This document shows, one piece after another, positions 33,996 through 42,533 of a stretch of 64,000 nucleotides of DNA; the stretch's first letter is position 1; every line of letters starts with the position of its first letter. Origin of the DNA: Embleya sp045207655 (GTDB lineage Bacteria > Actinomycetota > Actinomycetes > Streptomycetales > Streptomycetaceae). Made by a program: the position numbers and the translations under genes. The DNA lies in NCBI RefSeq assembly GCF_045207655.1, contig NZ_CP108784.1:2914001-2978000 (forward strand). The letters are read 5' to 3'. Under the pieces are notes generated by a model, which worked only from the letters and a program-made list of their open reading frames with translations, was not told where the DNA came from and searched no databases.

Positions 33996-35666
33996 ATGTC
34001 GATGCAGCCGCGGGAGCCGGGGGAGATTCCGGCGGAGACGGTACGGGTGGCGCGGGCGGCGTTCCCGAAGGGGAGTCTGGCGATCCGGGTCCGGGACGAG
34101 TTGGGGCCGTTGTTCCGGGACGAGGGGTTCGCCGATCTGTTCCCGGGGCGGCGGGGCAGGCCGGCGTGGTCGCCGGGACGTCTGGCGCTGGTGCTGGTGT
34201 TGCAGTTCGTGGAGGGGTTGACCGATCGTCAGGCCGCGGAGGCGGTGCGGGCACGGATCGACTTCAAGTACGCGCTGGGGTTGGAGTTGGGCGATCCGGG
34301 GTTCGACTTCTCGGTGCTGTCCGAGTTCCGCGACCGGCTGGTGGAGGCGGACGCGGGACGGCGGGTGTTGGACGGTGTTCTGGCCGCGGCGCGGGAGAAG
34401 GGCCTGTTGGCCGGCGGCGGGAAGGCGCGCACCGATTCCACGCATGTGCTGTCCGCCGCACGCGAGTTGGGTTTTCTGGAGTTGGTGTCCGAGACGCTGC
34501 GCGCGGCGTTGAACGCGGTCGCCGAGGCCGACCCGGAGTGGTTGCGCCCGGTCGCCGAGCCGGACTGGTTCCGGCACTACGCGACCCGGGCGGAGGAGTC
34601 CCGCTTCCCCAGGGCCCGCACCCGGCGGGACGAGGTGGGGGCGCGGATCGGCCGGGACGGGACGCGGCTGCTCGCACTCGTGCTCGCCGCGGACGCGCCG
34701 GGCGGTCTGCGTGCCCTGGAGGAGGTGGAGACGCTGCGGCGGGTGTGGGTGCAGCACTTCCACCGGGTGGACGGGCAGGTGGTGCGCCGCGGCCCAAAAG
34801 ACCGGCCGCCGGGCGCGAAGCGCCTGGTCACCCCCTATGACACCGACGCGCGTGGCAGCGTCAAACGCGACACGATGTGGGACGGCTACAAGGTCCACCT
34901 CACCGAGACCTGCGATCCGGACGCGGTGCACCTGGTCACGAACGTGGCCACCACCGAGTCCACCGTCCCCGACAGCGTGTTGGCCGACCGGGTCCACGCC
35001 GGCCTCGCCGAGCGGGACCTGCTGCCCGACGAGCACTGGGTCGACGCCGGCTACCCCACCGCCGCGCAGATCGTCGCCGCCCGGCGCGACCACGACGTCG
35101 CGCTGCTCGGACCGGTCCGAGCCGATACCAACGCCCAGGCGGACGGCCCGTTCCGGCAGGACTCGTTCACCGTCGACTGGGACGACCAGCGAGCCACCTG
35201 CCCGAACGGGGCCACCAACACCGAGTGGCACCAGCGCCGTTCGCAGGCCGGACTGCCGGTCGTTCGGATCCGGTTCCCCACCGCCGTCTGCCGGCACTGC
35301 CCCGATCTGCGCGCCTGTGTCAACTCGCCGAGCGCCGAGCGCCGCGAGCTCACCCTGCGCCACCGCGACGAACACGAGGTTCTGCGCACCGCCCGCGCCG
35401 AACAGCAGACCGACGCGTGGAAGGACCGCTACAAGATCCGCGCCGGCGTCGAGGGCACCATTTCCCAGGGCGCCGCACGCTGCGGCCTGCGCAGATCCCG
35501 CTACCGGGGCCTCGCCAAGACAAGCCTCCAACACCAACTCACCGGCGCCGCGATCAACCTCGCCCGCATCGACGCCCACCTCACCCACACACCGCGAGCC
35601 CGGACCCGGACCAGCCACTTCGCACGGCTTCGCCCCGCCGAGCCGAAGCTCGACGGGGCGAATTAA
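33996..35666 (+). CDS. IS1182-family transposase
   Basis: A 556-aa DDE transposase. The N-terminal DUF772-type region (about 25-115) includes FVEGLTDRQAAEAVRARIDFKYALG and FDFSVLSEFRDRL. The catalytic residues are visible as D in KARTDSTHV, D in WVDAGYPTA and E in YKIRAGVEGTISQG (the Y-x2-R-x3-E motif). A C-x2-C-x5-C cluster (CRHCPDLRACV) precedes the last. ATG at 33996 has the best-spaced ribosome binding site; GTG at 33990 and ATG at 34002 are alternatives. The frame is uninterrupted and ends in the right inverted repeat, so it looks functional. Confidence 0.93.
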   Translation: MSMQPREPGEIPAETVRVARAAFPKGSLAIRVRDELGPLFRDEGFADLFPGRRGRPAWSPGRLALVLVLQFVEGLTDRQAAEAVRARIDFKYALGLELGDPGFDFSVLSEFRDRLVEADAGRRVLDGVLAAAREKGLLAGGGKARTDSTHVLSAARELGFLELVSETLRAALNAVAEADPEWLRPVAEPDWFRHYATRAEESRFPRARTRRDEVGARIGRDGTRLLALVLAADAPGGLRALEEVETLRRVWVQHFHRVDGQVVRRGPKDRPPGAKRLVTPYDTDARGSVKRDTMWDGYKVHLTETCDPDAVHLVTNVATTESTVPDSVLADRVHAGLAERDLLPDEHWVDAGYPTAAQIVAARRDHDVALLGPVRADTNAQADGPFRQDSFTVDWDDQRATCPNGATNTEWHQRRSQAGLPVVRIRFPTAVCRHCPDLRACVNSPSAERRELTLRHRDEHEVLRTARAEQQTDAWKDRYKIRAGVEGTISQGAARCGLRRSRYRGLAKTSLQHQLTGAAINLARIDAHLTHTPRARTRTSHFARLRPAEPKLDGAN

Positions 35667-35677
35667 CCAACAGCGTC
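35661..35677. repeat. IS right terminal inverted repeat
   Basis: AATTAACCAACAGCGTC, the perfect complement of 33900-33916. It contains the transposase TAA stop at 35664-35666. Confidence 0.93.
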
Positions 35678-35685
35678 GGGTACGG
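35678..35685. repeat. Target-site duplication, right copy
   Basis: GGGTACGG immediately outside the right inverted repeat, identical to 33892-33899. Confidence 0.93.
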
Positions 35686-37191
35686 CGCCGGGCCCGCGAC
35701 CGGGTTCGTCGAGGGCCGGCCGCTCGTCCCGGAGGTGGTCGACGGGCCCGCGCTGCCGCTCGCGCCGCCCTTGTTCGCCCCGCCACCGCCGTCGGCGAGC
35801 AGCAGCGCCGCGACGATGGCGCCGGCCACGAGGAGCGTGACGACGGGCATCAGCACGGCCAGGAAGCGGCGGCGCGAGCGCGGTGGTCGGCGGGTGCGGC
35901 CCGGCAGCGGGAAGGTCGGCGAGTGGGCTCCGCCGGGCGGCGTGCTCGGCCGCTGCCCCGGCGGCGGCGCGGCGGGCACACGCGGGAACGGGTCGAGCGG
36001 GGTGCCGTCGTCGGGAGCGATCCGGGCGGGCGGGACCAGGTCGCGCAGCGGCGGTTGCGGATGCGTGGTCGGCACCAGCGTCGCGTCGTCGTCCGCCTCG
36101 ACCGGGGCGCGCTCGTTCGCGCCGTACTCGACCGGCCCCCGCTCGACCGGCCCGCGATCGAGCGCCCGCCCGAGTGCGGTCGGCGGGATCGGCCGGGTCG
36201 ACTCGCCCGCGTGCCGGCGCCCCTCGGCGGCGAGCAGCGCGCTCAGCCTGGCCTCCACCTCCGCCGAGTCCGGGCGCTGGGCCGGGTCGCGCCGGAACAG
36301 GTCGCGCACGAGCGGTCCCAGCGGACCGATCTCCTCGGGCACCTCGGGCTCGGCGATCACGATCGCGTGCATCGTGGCCACCGGCGTGGAGCGCCGGAAC
36401 GGCGACGCGCCGGTGACCGCCGCGCACAGCGTGACGCCCAGCGACCACAAATCGGAGGCGGGTCCGGGGTGTTCGCTCTCGATCCGCTCGGGCGCCATGA
36501 ACTCGGGCGAGCCCAGGATCGCCCCGGTCCCGGTCAGCCCGCTGACCCCCTCCAGCGCGGCGATGCCGAAGTCGGTCAGCACGGCGTGGCCGTCCCGCTC
36601 GAGCAGCACGTTGCCCGGCTTGACGTCGCGGTGGATGACGCCGTGCGCGTGCACGACGCCGAGCGCGCGGGCGATCTGCACGGCCATCGCCGCGGCGGCG
36701 TGCGGGGTGAGCGGCCCGTCCTCCTCCAGGATCGCGTCCAGCGAGCGGGCGTCGAGCAGTTCCATCACGATCCACAACCGGTCGTCGTCCTCGACGTAGT
36801 CGTAGACCCGCACCACGTTGGGGTGATTGATCCGCGCGGTCGCCTGCGCCTCCCGCAGGCTGCGTTCCCGGAAGGACTGGGACGCGCTGCGCCCCCATCC
36901 GGTGCTGATCACCTTCGCCGCCACCGGTCGGTCGAGCAGGCGGTCCCGGGCCCGCCACACGGTGCCCATGCCGCCGCTGCCGAGCACGCTCACCAGCTCG
37001 TATCGGGCTCCGACCACGAAGCCCGCCCAACCGTCTCCAGGCCCGCCCGGCATCGGCTTTCCCCCAGGTCCCGCCGCTTCTCAAGATCAGACCATTGCCA
37101 CTTTCGTCGGATTACCTCGAAAAGGCCCTGCGAAAGCTTAGGACGGACATGGTAGAACGAATCGTCACACATAGCGGGAGGGGGATACCGC

Positions 37192-38394
37192 ATGTTCACT
37201 CCGAAAAAACTTCGATCAGAAAACGTCAAGCGCGCGGCGCTGATAATTTCTGTTCCGGTCGGAATAGGAATGATTCTGAACGCCGGCCTGGCCGTCGCGG
37301 ATACCGAGGGGAACGGTCCCGTCCATCGGTACGGCGGTGGGCACACCCACACGCAGGGCCCGACGGGCGAGGTCACCACGAAGCCGCCCTCGACCACGCG
37401 ACCACCGGTCACCTCCAAGCCGCCCACCTCGCAACGGCCGAGCAGCACGCCGCCGCCCACGACGAACAAGCCCACGACCACCAGGCCGTCGACCACCAAG
37501 CCCTCGACCACCACACCGGGGACGACGCCACCGCCGACCACACCGCGGCCGAGCACCACCCCGCCCACCACCGCGCCGTCCGGCTCCGCGTCGCCGACCG
37601 TGCCGCCCACGGCCGAGCCGTTCGCGGTGACCACGTCCACCCAGATCACCTTCGACGCCAACGGCCGGGGCTCGATCGCGTTCACCGTCACCAACGCCAC
37701 CGACCGGGCCCAGCCCGCCCGCGACGTGTACGCGCGCACCACCGGCGCACTCCGGATCCTCTCGGTGTCCGGATGTTCGACCGCTCCCGCGCTCAAGTCC
37801 CCGGGACCGGCCTGGACCACCACGTTCAAGTGCGCACCGGGCGCGCTCGGGCCGCACGAGACCAGGCGGTGGTCGGCGGCCGTCGAATACCTGCCGGCCG
37901 TGCAACAACCGCGCGCGGCGCGCGCCGAGGTGCGACTCCCGCTCGCGCCGGAGGCGGACATCTCCACGTTCTGCGTGCTCGTGGTGCCCGAGGGCGCGAC
38001 GGACACGTCCGTGGTGCTGGGCCGGGCCGGACCGTTGACCCTGGTCAACCGGGCCAACAACAACGACCCGTCGTTCATCGGGTACACGGTGAACACGGCG
38101 GATCCGGGCGTACCCGGCACCACCACCAGCGGCACCACCACCGGCGGCGGCACGACGGGCGGCGGCACCACCGGTGGCGGCACCACCGGTGGTGCGAGCA
38201 CGGGCGGAAGCACCGGCGGCACCGAAGCGCCCCCGCCGCCGAGCACCCTGCCCAAGACCGGCCCCGGCGACGACACCGTGTCACTGGCCGGCGGCGCGCT
38301 CGGCCTGATGCTGGTGGGCAACGCGCTGTTCCAGGGCGCGCGCCTGCGCCGGGTCCGTTCCGCCGAGGGCGAGGACGAGGCGGACCGGGACTGA
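37192..38394 (+). CDS. LPXTG-type cell-wall-anchored Thr/Pro-rich surface protein
   Basis: 400 aa, secreted and probably covalently wall-linked. A signal peptide (KRAALIISVPVGIGMILNAGLAVA, cleavage near 36) precedes a Thr/Pro/Ser-rich stalk (about 50-145). A ~170-residue globular domain (ITFDANGRGSIAFTVTNATD to VVLGRAGPLTLV) follows, then a Gly/Thr repeat, then the sorting signal LPKTG (353-357), a membrane helix and a basic ARLRRVR. The cytosolic tail carries an extra acidic stretch, longer than usual. ATG at 37192 follows GGGAGGGGG. The first ~100 bp of the gene are clearly less GC-rich than the rest. It is divergent from the disrupted kinase gene. No sortase gene lies in the window. Function unknown. 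Confidence 0.85.
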   Translation: MFTPKKLRSENVKRAALIISVPVGIGMILNAGLAVADTEGNGPVHRYGGGHTHTQGPTGEVTTKPPSTTRPPVTSKPPTSQRPSSTPPPTTNKPTTTRPSTTKPSTTTPGTTPPPTTPRPSTTPPTTAPSGSASPTVPPTAEPFAVTTSTQITFDANGRGSIAFTVTNATDRAQPARDVYARTTGALRILSVSGCSTAPALKSPGPAWTTTFKCAPGALGPHETRRWSAAVEYLPAVQQPRAARAEVRLPLAPEADISTFCVLVVPEGATDTSVVLGRAGPLTLVNRANNNDPSFIGYTVNTADPGVPGTTTSGTTTGGGTTGGGTTGGGTTGGASTGGSTGGTEAPPPPSTLPKTGPGDDTVSLAGGALGLMLVGNALFQGARLRRVRSAEGEDEADRD

Positions 38395-38483
38395 TCGCAC
38401 CCGACCACACCCGGCACGCCCGCCCCGGACCGTGCGCTCGGCCGAGCGTGAACCCGGCCGAGCGGGCGCGCGGTGAACCGGAC

Positions 38484-38515
38484 GGCCCCGACCCCGTGTA
38501 CGACGGGCCGGGGCC
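38484..38515. terminator. Bidirectional terminator between the surface protein and the reductase genes
   Basis: GGCCCCGACCC (38484-38494) pairs with GGGCCGGGGCC (38505-38515) with a single mismatch and a 10-nt loop. It lies between two convergent genes. Confidence 0.65.
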
Positions 38516-38523
38516 GCCCGACG

Positions 38524-39756
38524 TCAGTGCCCGGTCAGCGCCAGCACCCGTCGCGCGGCGGGCCGCTCCAGCAGATCGGCGAACGTGGTCCGCCCCTGCA
38601 CCACCTTGCGGAACACCCGCCAACCCTGCGGCAGCGTGGTCACCGCGTGGTGCAACATCCCGGGATGCCGCTCGAAGACGCCGAGCAGGAGCCGTCCGGC
38701 GCGCATCTCGCGGCCCAGCACGGCGTCGATGTCCGCGTGGTAGTCGGCACCGACCCTGTCCACCTCGGCGTCGCCGTCCACCGCGGCCATCAGCGCGGCC
38801 CGCTCCCCCGCCAGCCGGCCGGAGCGCAGCGCGTACGAGATGCCCTCGCGCGTCCACGGTTCCAGCAGCCCGGCGGCGTCCCCGGCGACCAGCACCCGCC
38901 CGCGCGAAAGCGGCGCGCTCTCCGTGCGGCAGCGGGTCAGGTGGCCCGACTCGACGGCGGGCCGGAACCCGGCCAGGCCGAGCCGGCCGACGAAGTCGCG
39001 CAGGTAGGCGCGGGTGGCCTCACCCTCGCCCCGGGCGCAGATCACGCCCACGGTCAACGTGTCCCCCTTGGGGAAGACCCACCCGTACGAGCCCGGCAGC
39101 GGGCCCCAGTCGAGCAGGATCCGGCCGCGCCAGTGCGCGGCTACCTCCGGCGGCACCGGGATCTCCGCCTCCAGGCCCAGATCGACCTGCTCGAAGGTGA
39201 CCCCGACGTAGGCCGAGCTGCGCCCGGCGCTGCCGTCCGCACCGACCACCGCGTGCGCGCGCAGCACCTCGCCGCCGGCCAGGGTCAGCGTCACCCGGCC
39301 GTCCCGCTCGGCGATCCGGGAGACCGCGACGCCCTCGCGCAGGACCGCGCCCTCGGCCACCGCCGCGCGGGTCAGCGCCTCGTCGAAGCGGGCCCGGTCG
39401 ACCAGGCCGATCAGCGTGGTCCGGGCCGAGCGCACCCGCCGGCGGCGCCCGCGCAGGGTGAACTCGATCTCGTGCACCAGGTCCTCGACCGGCGGCTCGA
39501 ACCCGGGCGGGAGGGAGTTCTTGGAGGGGCCGATGATGCCGCCGCCGCAGGTCTTGTAGCGCGGCAGTTCGGCCCGGTCCAGGATCAGCGTCCGTCGGCC
39601 CGCGCGGGCCGCGGCCAGCGCCGCCGACGCCCCGGCGGGACCCGCTCCGATCACCACGACATCCCAGCTCACAGGCTCGGCACCGGGGTCGGTGCTGGGG
39701 TCGGCGGGCAGTTCGACGGCGGGCACGGAGACGGCCTCGGGGGAGCTGCTAGTCAT
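38524..39756 (-). CDS. Geranylgeranyl-reductase-family FAD-dependent oxidoreductase
   Basis: A 410-aa flavoprotein of the p-hydroxybenzoate hydroxylase fold. The FAD ADP-binding motif VVVIGAGPAGASAALAAARAG starts at about residue 33. The geranylgeranyl reductase signatures LPRYKTCGGGI, VVGADGSAGRSS and VLVAGDAAGLLEPWTREGISYALRSGRLAG are present. Members saturate prenyl chains of menaquinone, polyprenols or chlorophyll side chains. A role in partial saturation of menaquinone would be normal for an actinomycete, but other substrates are possible. It is divergent from the antiporter gene with 105 bp between. Confidence 0.88.
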   Translation of the reverse strand: MTSSSPEAVSVPAVELPADPSTDPGAEPVSWDVVVIGAGPAGASAALAAARAGRRTLILDRAELPRYKTCGGGIIGPSKNSLPPGFEPPVEDLVHEIEFTLRGRRRRVRSARTTLIGLVDRARFDEALTRAAVAEGAVLREGVAVSRIAERDGRVTLTLAGGEVLRAHAVVGADGSAGRSSAYVGVTFEQVDLGLEAEIPVPPEVAAHWRGRILLDWGPLPGSYGWVFPKGDTLTVGVICARGEGEATRAYLRDFVGRLGLAGFRPAVESGHLTRCRTESAPLSRGRVLVAGDAAGLLEPWTREGISYALRSGRLAGERAALMAAVDGDAEVDRVGADYHADIDAVLGREMRAGRLLLGVFERHPGMLHHAVTTLPQGWRVFRKVVQGRTTFADLLERPAARRVLALTGH

Positions 39757-39861
39757 GGATATCGACCCTAGTGCGTCCGTCCGGGCGGCTCTCGACGGGA
39801 GGTCTGCCGGCGGTCTGCGCGTCTGCCCGGATCACCCTCGAACGCGAACTATGCTCCGCCG

Positions 39862-41061
39862 GTGTCCCACGACAGCGCGCCCTTCCTGATCGTTTTGACG
39901 CTGGCCTTCGTCGCGCCGCTGACGGCGGACCTGCTCGGCCGGTGGATCCCGGTGCCCACGGTCGTGCTGGAACTGCTGTTCGGAGTCGTGGTGGGGCCGT
40001 CGGTGCTGGACTGGGTGCAGGAGACGACCGTGTTGACCTTCACGGCCAACTTCGGGCTCGCGTTCCTGATGTTCTTGGCCGGTTTCGAGATCGATCCGGC
40101 CCGGCTCAGCGGCCGACCGCTGCGGCGGGCCACGTGGGGCTGGGCGCTGTCCCTGGTGGTCGGCCTGCTGCTCGGCCTGCTGCTGGTGCGGTCGGACTCG
40201 GCCACCACGAGCCTGGTGATCGGACTCGCGCTGACCACCACCGCGCTGGGCACGCTGCTGCCGATCCTGCGCGACGCGGGCGCGCTGCCCACCCGGTTCG
40301 GCGCGCAGGTGATGGCGATCGGCACACTCGGCGAGTTCGGCCCGATCGTGGCCGTCTCGCTGCTCCTGAGCGGGCGCAGCGCGGGTGCCTCGGCGGTCGC
40401 CCTGGTGTGCTTCGCGGCGTTGACGGTGGTCGCGTTCGCGTTCGCGCGCCGTCCGCTGCCCGGCCCGCTGGACCGGGTGGTCCGGGCGACGCTGCACTCC
40501 AGCGGCCAACTCGCCATCCGGCTGTCGGTGCTCGTGCTCGCGCTGTTGGTCTGGGCCGCGGACGAACTCGGCCTGGACGCCCTGCTCGGCGCGTTCGCGG
40601 CCGGTCTGGTCATCCGGCTGCTGCTGTCGGACATGCCCGCGGCATCGCGCGAGACGGTCGCGGGCAAGCTGGACGCGATCGGCTTCGGGATGTTCGTCCC
40701 GGTCTTCTTCGTGGTCAGCGGCGTGCGCTTCGAAGGCCGCGCGCTGTTCGCCGACTTCGGCACGATCGCCATGCTGCCGATGTTCCTGGCGCTGCTCCTG
40801 GTGGCGCGCGGCCTGCCGACGTACCTGATGGAGCGCGGCTCACCGTCGGCCGTACGCCTGGGGCTGGCCCTGTTCGCCTCGGCCGGCCTGCCGCTGATCG
40901 TGGTCATCACCGGCATCGGCGTGGAGGAGGGCCGACTGCGCGCGGGCACCGCCGCCGCGATGGTCGGCGCCGGGATGATCTCCGTGCTGGTGTTCCCGCT
41001 GCTCGGGATGCGCGCCTACCGCGGCGCCGTCTCCGCCGACCCGGCCCTCGCCGAGCGCTGA
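39862..41061 (+). CDS. CPA2-family cation:proton antiporter
   Basis: A 399-aa membrane protein with about 12 helices and no C-terminal TrkA-N domain, matching the Kef/NapA-like Na+/H+ exchanger domain. Typical blocks are VVLELLFGVVVGPSVL, GLAFLMFLAGFEIDP and the helix AFAAGLVIRLLLSDMP. It exchanges Na+ or K+ for H+. The start is GTG at 39862 (MSHDSAPFLIVLTLAF), because homology begins there; the ribosome binding site is weak. It runs toward the leftward potD gene with 61 bp between and no distinct terminator. Confidence 0.87.
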   Translation: MSHDSAPFLIVLTLAFVAPLTADLLGRWIPVPTVVLELLFGVVVGPSVLDWVQETTVLTFTANFGLAFLMFLAGFEIDPARLSGRPLRRATWGWALSLVVGLLLGLLLVRSDSATTSLVIGLALTTTALGTLLPILRDAGALPTRFGAQVMAIGTLGEFGPIVAVSLLLSGRSAGASAVALVCFAALTVVAFAFARRPLPGPLDRVVRATLHSSGQLAIRLSVLVLALLVWAADELGLDALLGAFAAGLVIRLLLSDMPAASRETVAGKLDAIGFGMFVPVFFVVSGVRFEGRALFADFGTIAMLPMFLALLLVARGLPTYLMERGSPSAVRLGLALFASAGLPLIVVITGIGVEEGRLRAGTAAAMVGAGMISVLVFPLLGMRAYRGAVSADPALAER

Positions 41062-41122
41062 CCCCGCGGCCCACCGACCGGACGCCCACCGGCCCGCGGC
41101 CCATCGGCCGCCGACCGCCGGG

Positions 41123-42340
41123 TCACAGGCCGATGATGTTCCCCCACGCCTTCTCCCAGCGCCGTTCCTCGTCCTCGGTGGTCTCCCGCATGCCGTGCAG
41201 CTTCGCGGTCATCTCGGCGTCCGGGAAGATCAGCGGGTTGCTCGCCGACTCGCGCATCTCCTGGTCCGAGGACTCGGCCAGCACCTGCTGCGCGGCCGGC
41301 ACCGGACACACGTACGCCACGTAGTTCGCCAGTTCGGCCGCGACCTCCGGGTCGTAGTAGAAGTCCATCAGCTTCTCGGCGTTGGTCTTGTGCGCGGCCT
41401 TGTTCGGCACCATCAGGTTCTCCGACCACAGCTCGGCGCCCTCCTCGGGCACCACGAACTCGATGTCGGGGTTGTCCAGCTTGAGCTGGCCGACGTCGCC
41501 GGAGTACGCCTGGCAGGCCAGGATGTCGCCGTTGGCCAGGCCCGAGGTGTAGTCGTTGCCGGTGAAGCTGCGGATGTGGTCCTTGTCGACCAGCTTCTGC
41601 ATGCGCTCCATCACCTTGTCCACATCCGCGTCGGTGAAGGTCCTGATGTCCGTACCCTCACCCAGCATCAGCAGTGCGACGGCCTCCATGAAGCCCGCGA
41701 ACACGGTGACCCGGCCCTTGAGTTCGGGCCGCCACAGGTCGTTGACCGAGCGGATCTCGCGGTCCACCAGCTTCTTGTTGTACGCGATGCCGGTCATCCC
41801 GCTCTGCCACGGCACGGTGTACTCGCGCTTGGGGTCGTAGCCCGGGCTGCGCAGCGATTCGGCGAGGTGGGCGTCCACCTGCGGCAGGTTGGCCTTGTTC
41901 AGCTTCTGCACCCAGCCGAGCCGGACGAAGCGGGTGCACATCCAGTCCGAGATGACGATCGCGTCGCGCCCCGGCTCCTTGCCCGCCTGGATGGCCGGGT
42001 GGATCTTGCCGAAGAACTCGTCGTTGTCGTTGATCTCCTCCGAGTAGCGGACCTTGATCCCGGTCTTCTCGGTGAAGGCGTCGAGCGTGGGGTGCTTCTG
42101 CTCGTCGTTCTCGTCGATGTCGATGTACAGGGCCCAGTTGGAGAAGCGCACCACCTTCTCCTGCTCCGACCGGTCCCGGCCGGCGCGCTTGCTCTCCTGG
42201 ACGTACGCGGACGGCACGCCGCACGCGGCCAGGGTGCCGACGGCCGCGGCCGCGCCGGCGCCACGCAGGAACATCCGCCGGTCCACCCGGTGACCGGCGA
42301 TCCGCAGCGGGGACTGGGCGCGAGTGCGGGCGCGGGTCAT
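41123..42340 (-). CDS. potD: Polyamine ABC transporter substrate-binding lipoprotein (PotD-like)
   Basis: 405 aa. A twin-arginine signal with lipobox (DRRMFLRGAGAAAAVGTLAAC, Arg21-Arg22, lipidated Cys40) predicts Tat export and membrane anchoring. The mature part has spermidine/putrescine-binding protein features: FSNWALYIDID, FTEKTGIKVRYSEEINDNDEFF, VPWQSGMTGIAYNK and LMDFYYDPEVAAELANYV. ATG at 42340 has GGAG 7 nt upstream; the longer frame is unsupported. The only polyamine permease and ATPase genes in the window are 12 kb away (26987-29873). It follows the second aminobutyraldehyde-type dehydrogenase gene, beyond a terminator. Confidence 0.92.
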   Translation of the reverse strand: MTRARTRAQSPLRIAGHRVDRRMFLRGAGAAAAVGTLAACGVPSAYVQESKRAGRDRSEQEKVVRFSNWALYIDIDENDEQKHPTLDAFTEKTGIKVRYSEEINDNDEFFGKIHPAIQAGKEPGRDAIVISDWMCTRFVRLGWVQKLNKANLPQVDAHLAESLRSPGYDPKREYTVPWQSGMTGIAYNKKLVDREIRSVNDLWRPELKGRVTVFAGFMEAVALLMLGEGTDIRTFTDADVDKVMERMQKLVDKDHIRSFTGNDYTSGLANGDILACQAYSGDVGQLKLDNPDIEFVVPEEGAELWSENLMVPNKAAHKTNAEKLMDFYYDPEVAAELANYVAYVCPVPAAQQVLAESSDQEMRESASNPLIFPDAEMTAKLHGMRETTEDEERRWEKAWGNIIGL

Positions 42341-42449
42341 CGGCGACTCCTTGGCGAATGCGGGGGTGGGGCCTGCTCCGTGGGCGGGGGACCGCGCTGT
42401 GCGTACAGATGGCCCACCGCATCGTGGCGGTGACCCGCCCCCGACGGCA

Positions 42450-42497
42450 ACACGCACCCTGTCAACCCTCGCGAAGCGGAGTTGACAGGGTGCGTGT
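42450..42497 (-). terminator. Strong terminator after the second aminobutyraldehyde-type dehydrogenase
   Basis: ACACGCACCCTGTCAAC (42450-42466) pairs perfectly over 17 bp with GTTGACAGGGTGCGTGT (42481-42497) around a 14-nt loop. It separates the dehydrogenase gene from potD. Confidence 0.9.
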
Positions 42498-42533
42498 CGG
42501 ATGTCGCCGGTGCCGCTCGCGCGGCGGGGCGGA

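Larger units (their letters stand above)
33900..35677 (+). mobile_element. Insertion sequence, IS1182-like, 1778 bp, complete
   Basis: Bounded by 17-bp perfect terminal inverted repeats (GACGCTGTTGGTTAATT at 33900-33916 and its complement at 35661-35677) and flanked by an 8-bp direct duplication GGGTACGG. It encodes one intact transposase reading rightward, whose TAA stop lies inside the right inverted repeat. A strong hairpin sits between the left end and the transposase start. Intact ends, duplication and gene suggest a recent, possibly still active, insertion. Family assignment is from the transposase; I have not compared the ends with a reference collection. Confidence 0.93.
35581..37053 (-). 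pseudogene. Ser/Thr protein kinase gene, 5' part, truncated by the IS
   Basis: A PknB-type receptor kinase. Glycine loop GSGGMG (25-30), ATP lysine K47 in VAAKVI, catalytic loop HRDVKPGN (141-148), DFG (161-163) and SPEFMAPE give a complete catalytic domain. A proline-rich linker (about 280-395) and one membrane helix (397-420) follow. Native sequence ends at Pro459; the frame then runs about 31 codons into the IS (TLLVNSPRRASARRGEAV...) and stops at 35581. The extracellular domain is encoded beyond the IS at 33426-33899. Removing the IS and one duplication copy gives 1842 bp, exactly 614 codons in frame. The truncated protein may retain kinase activity without its sensor. Divergent from the LPKTG protein gene. 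Confidence 0.92.
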
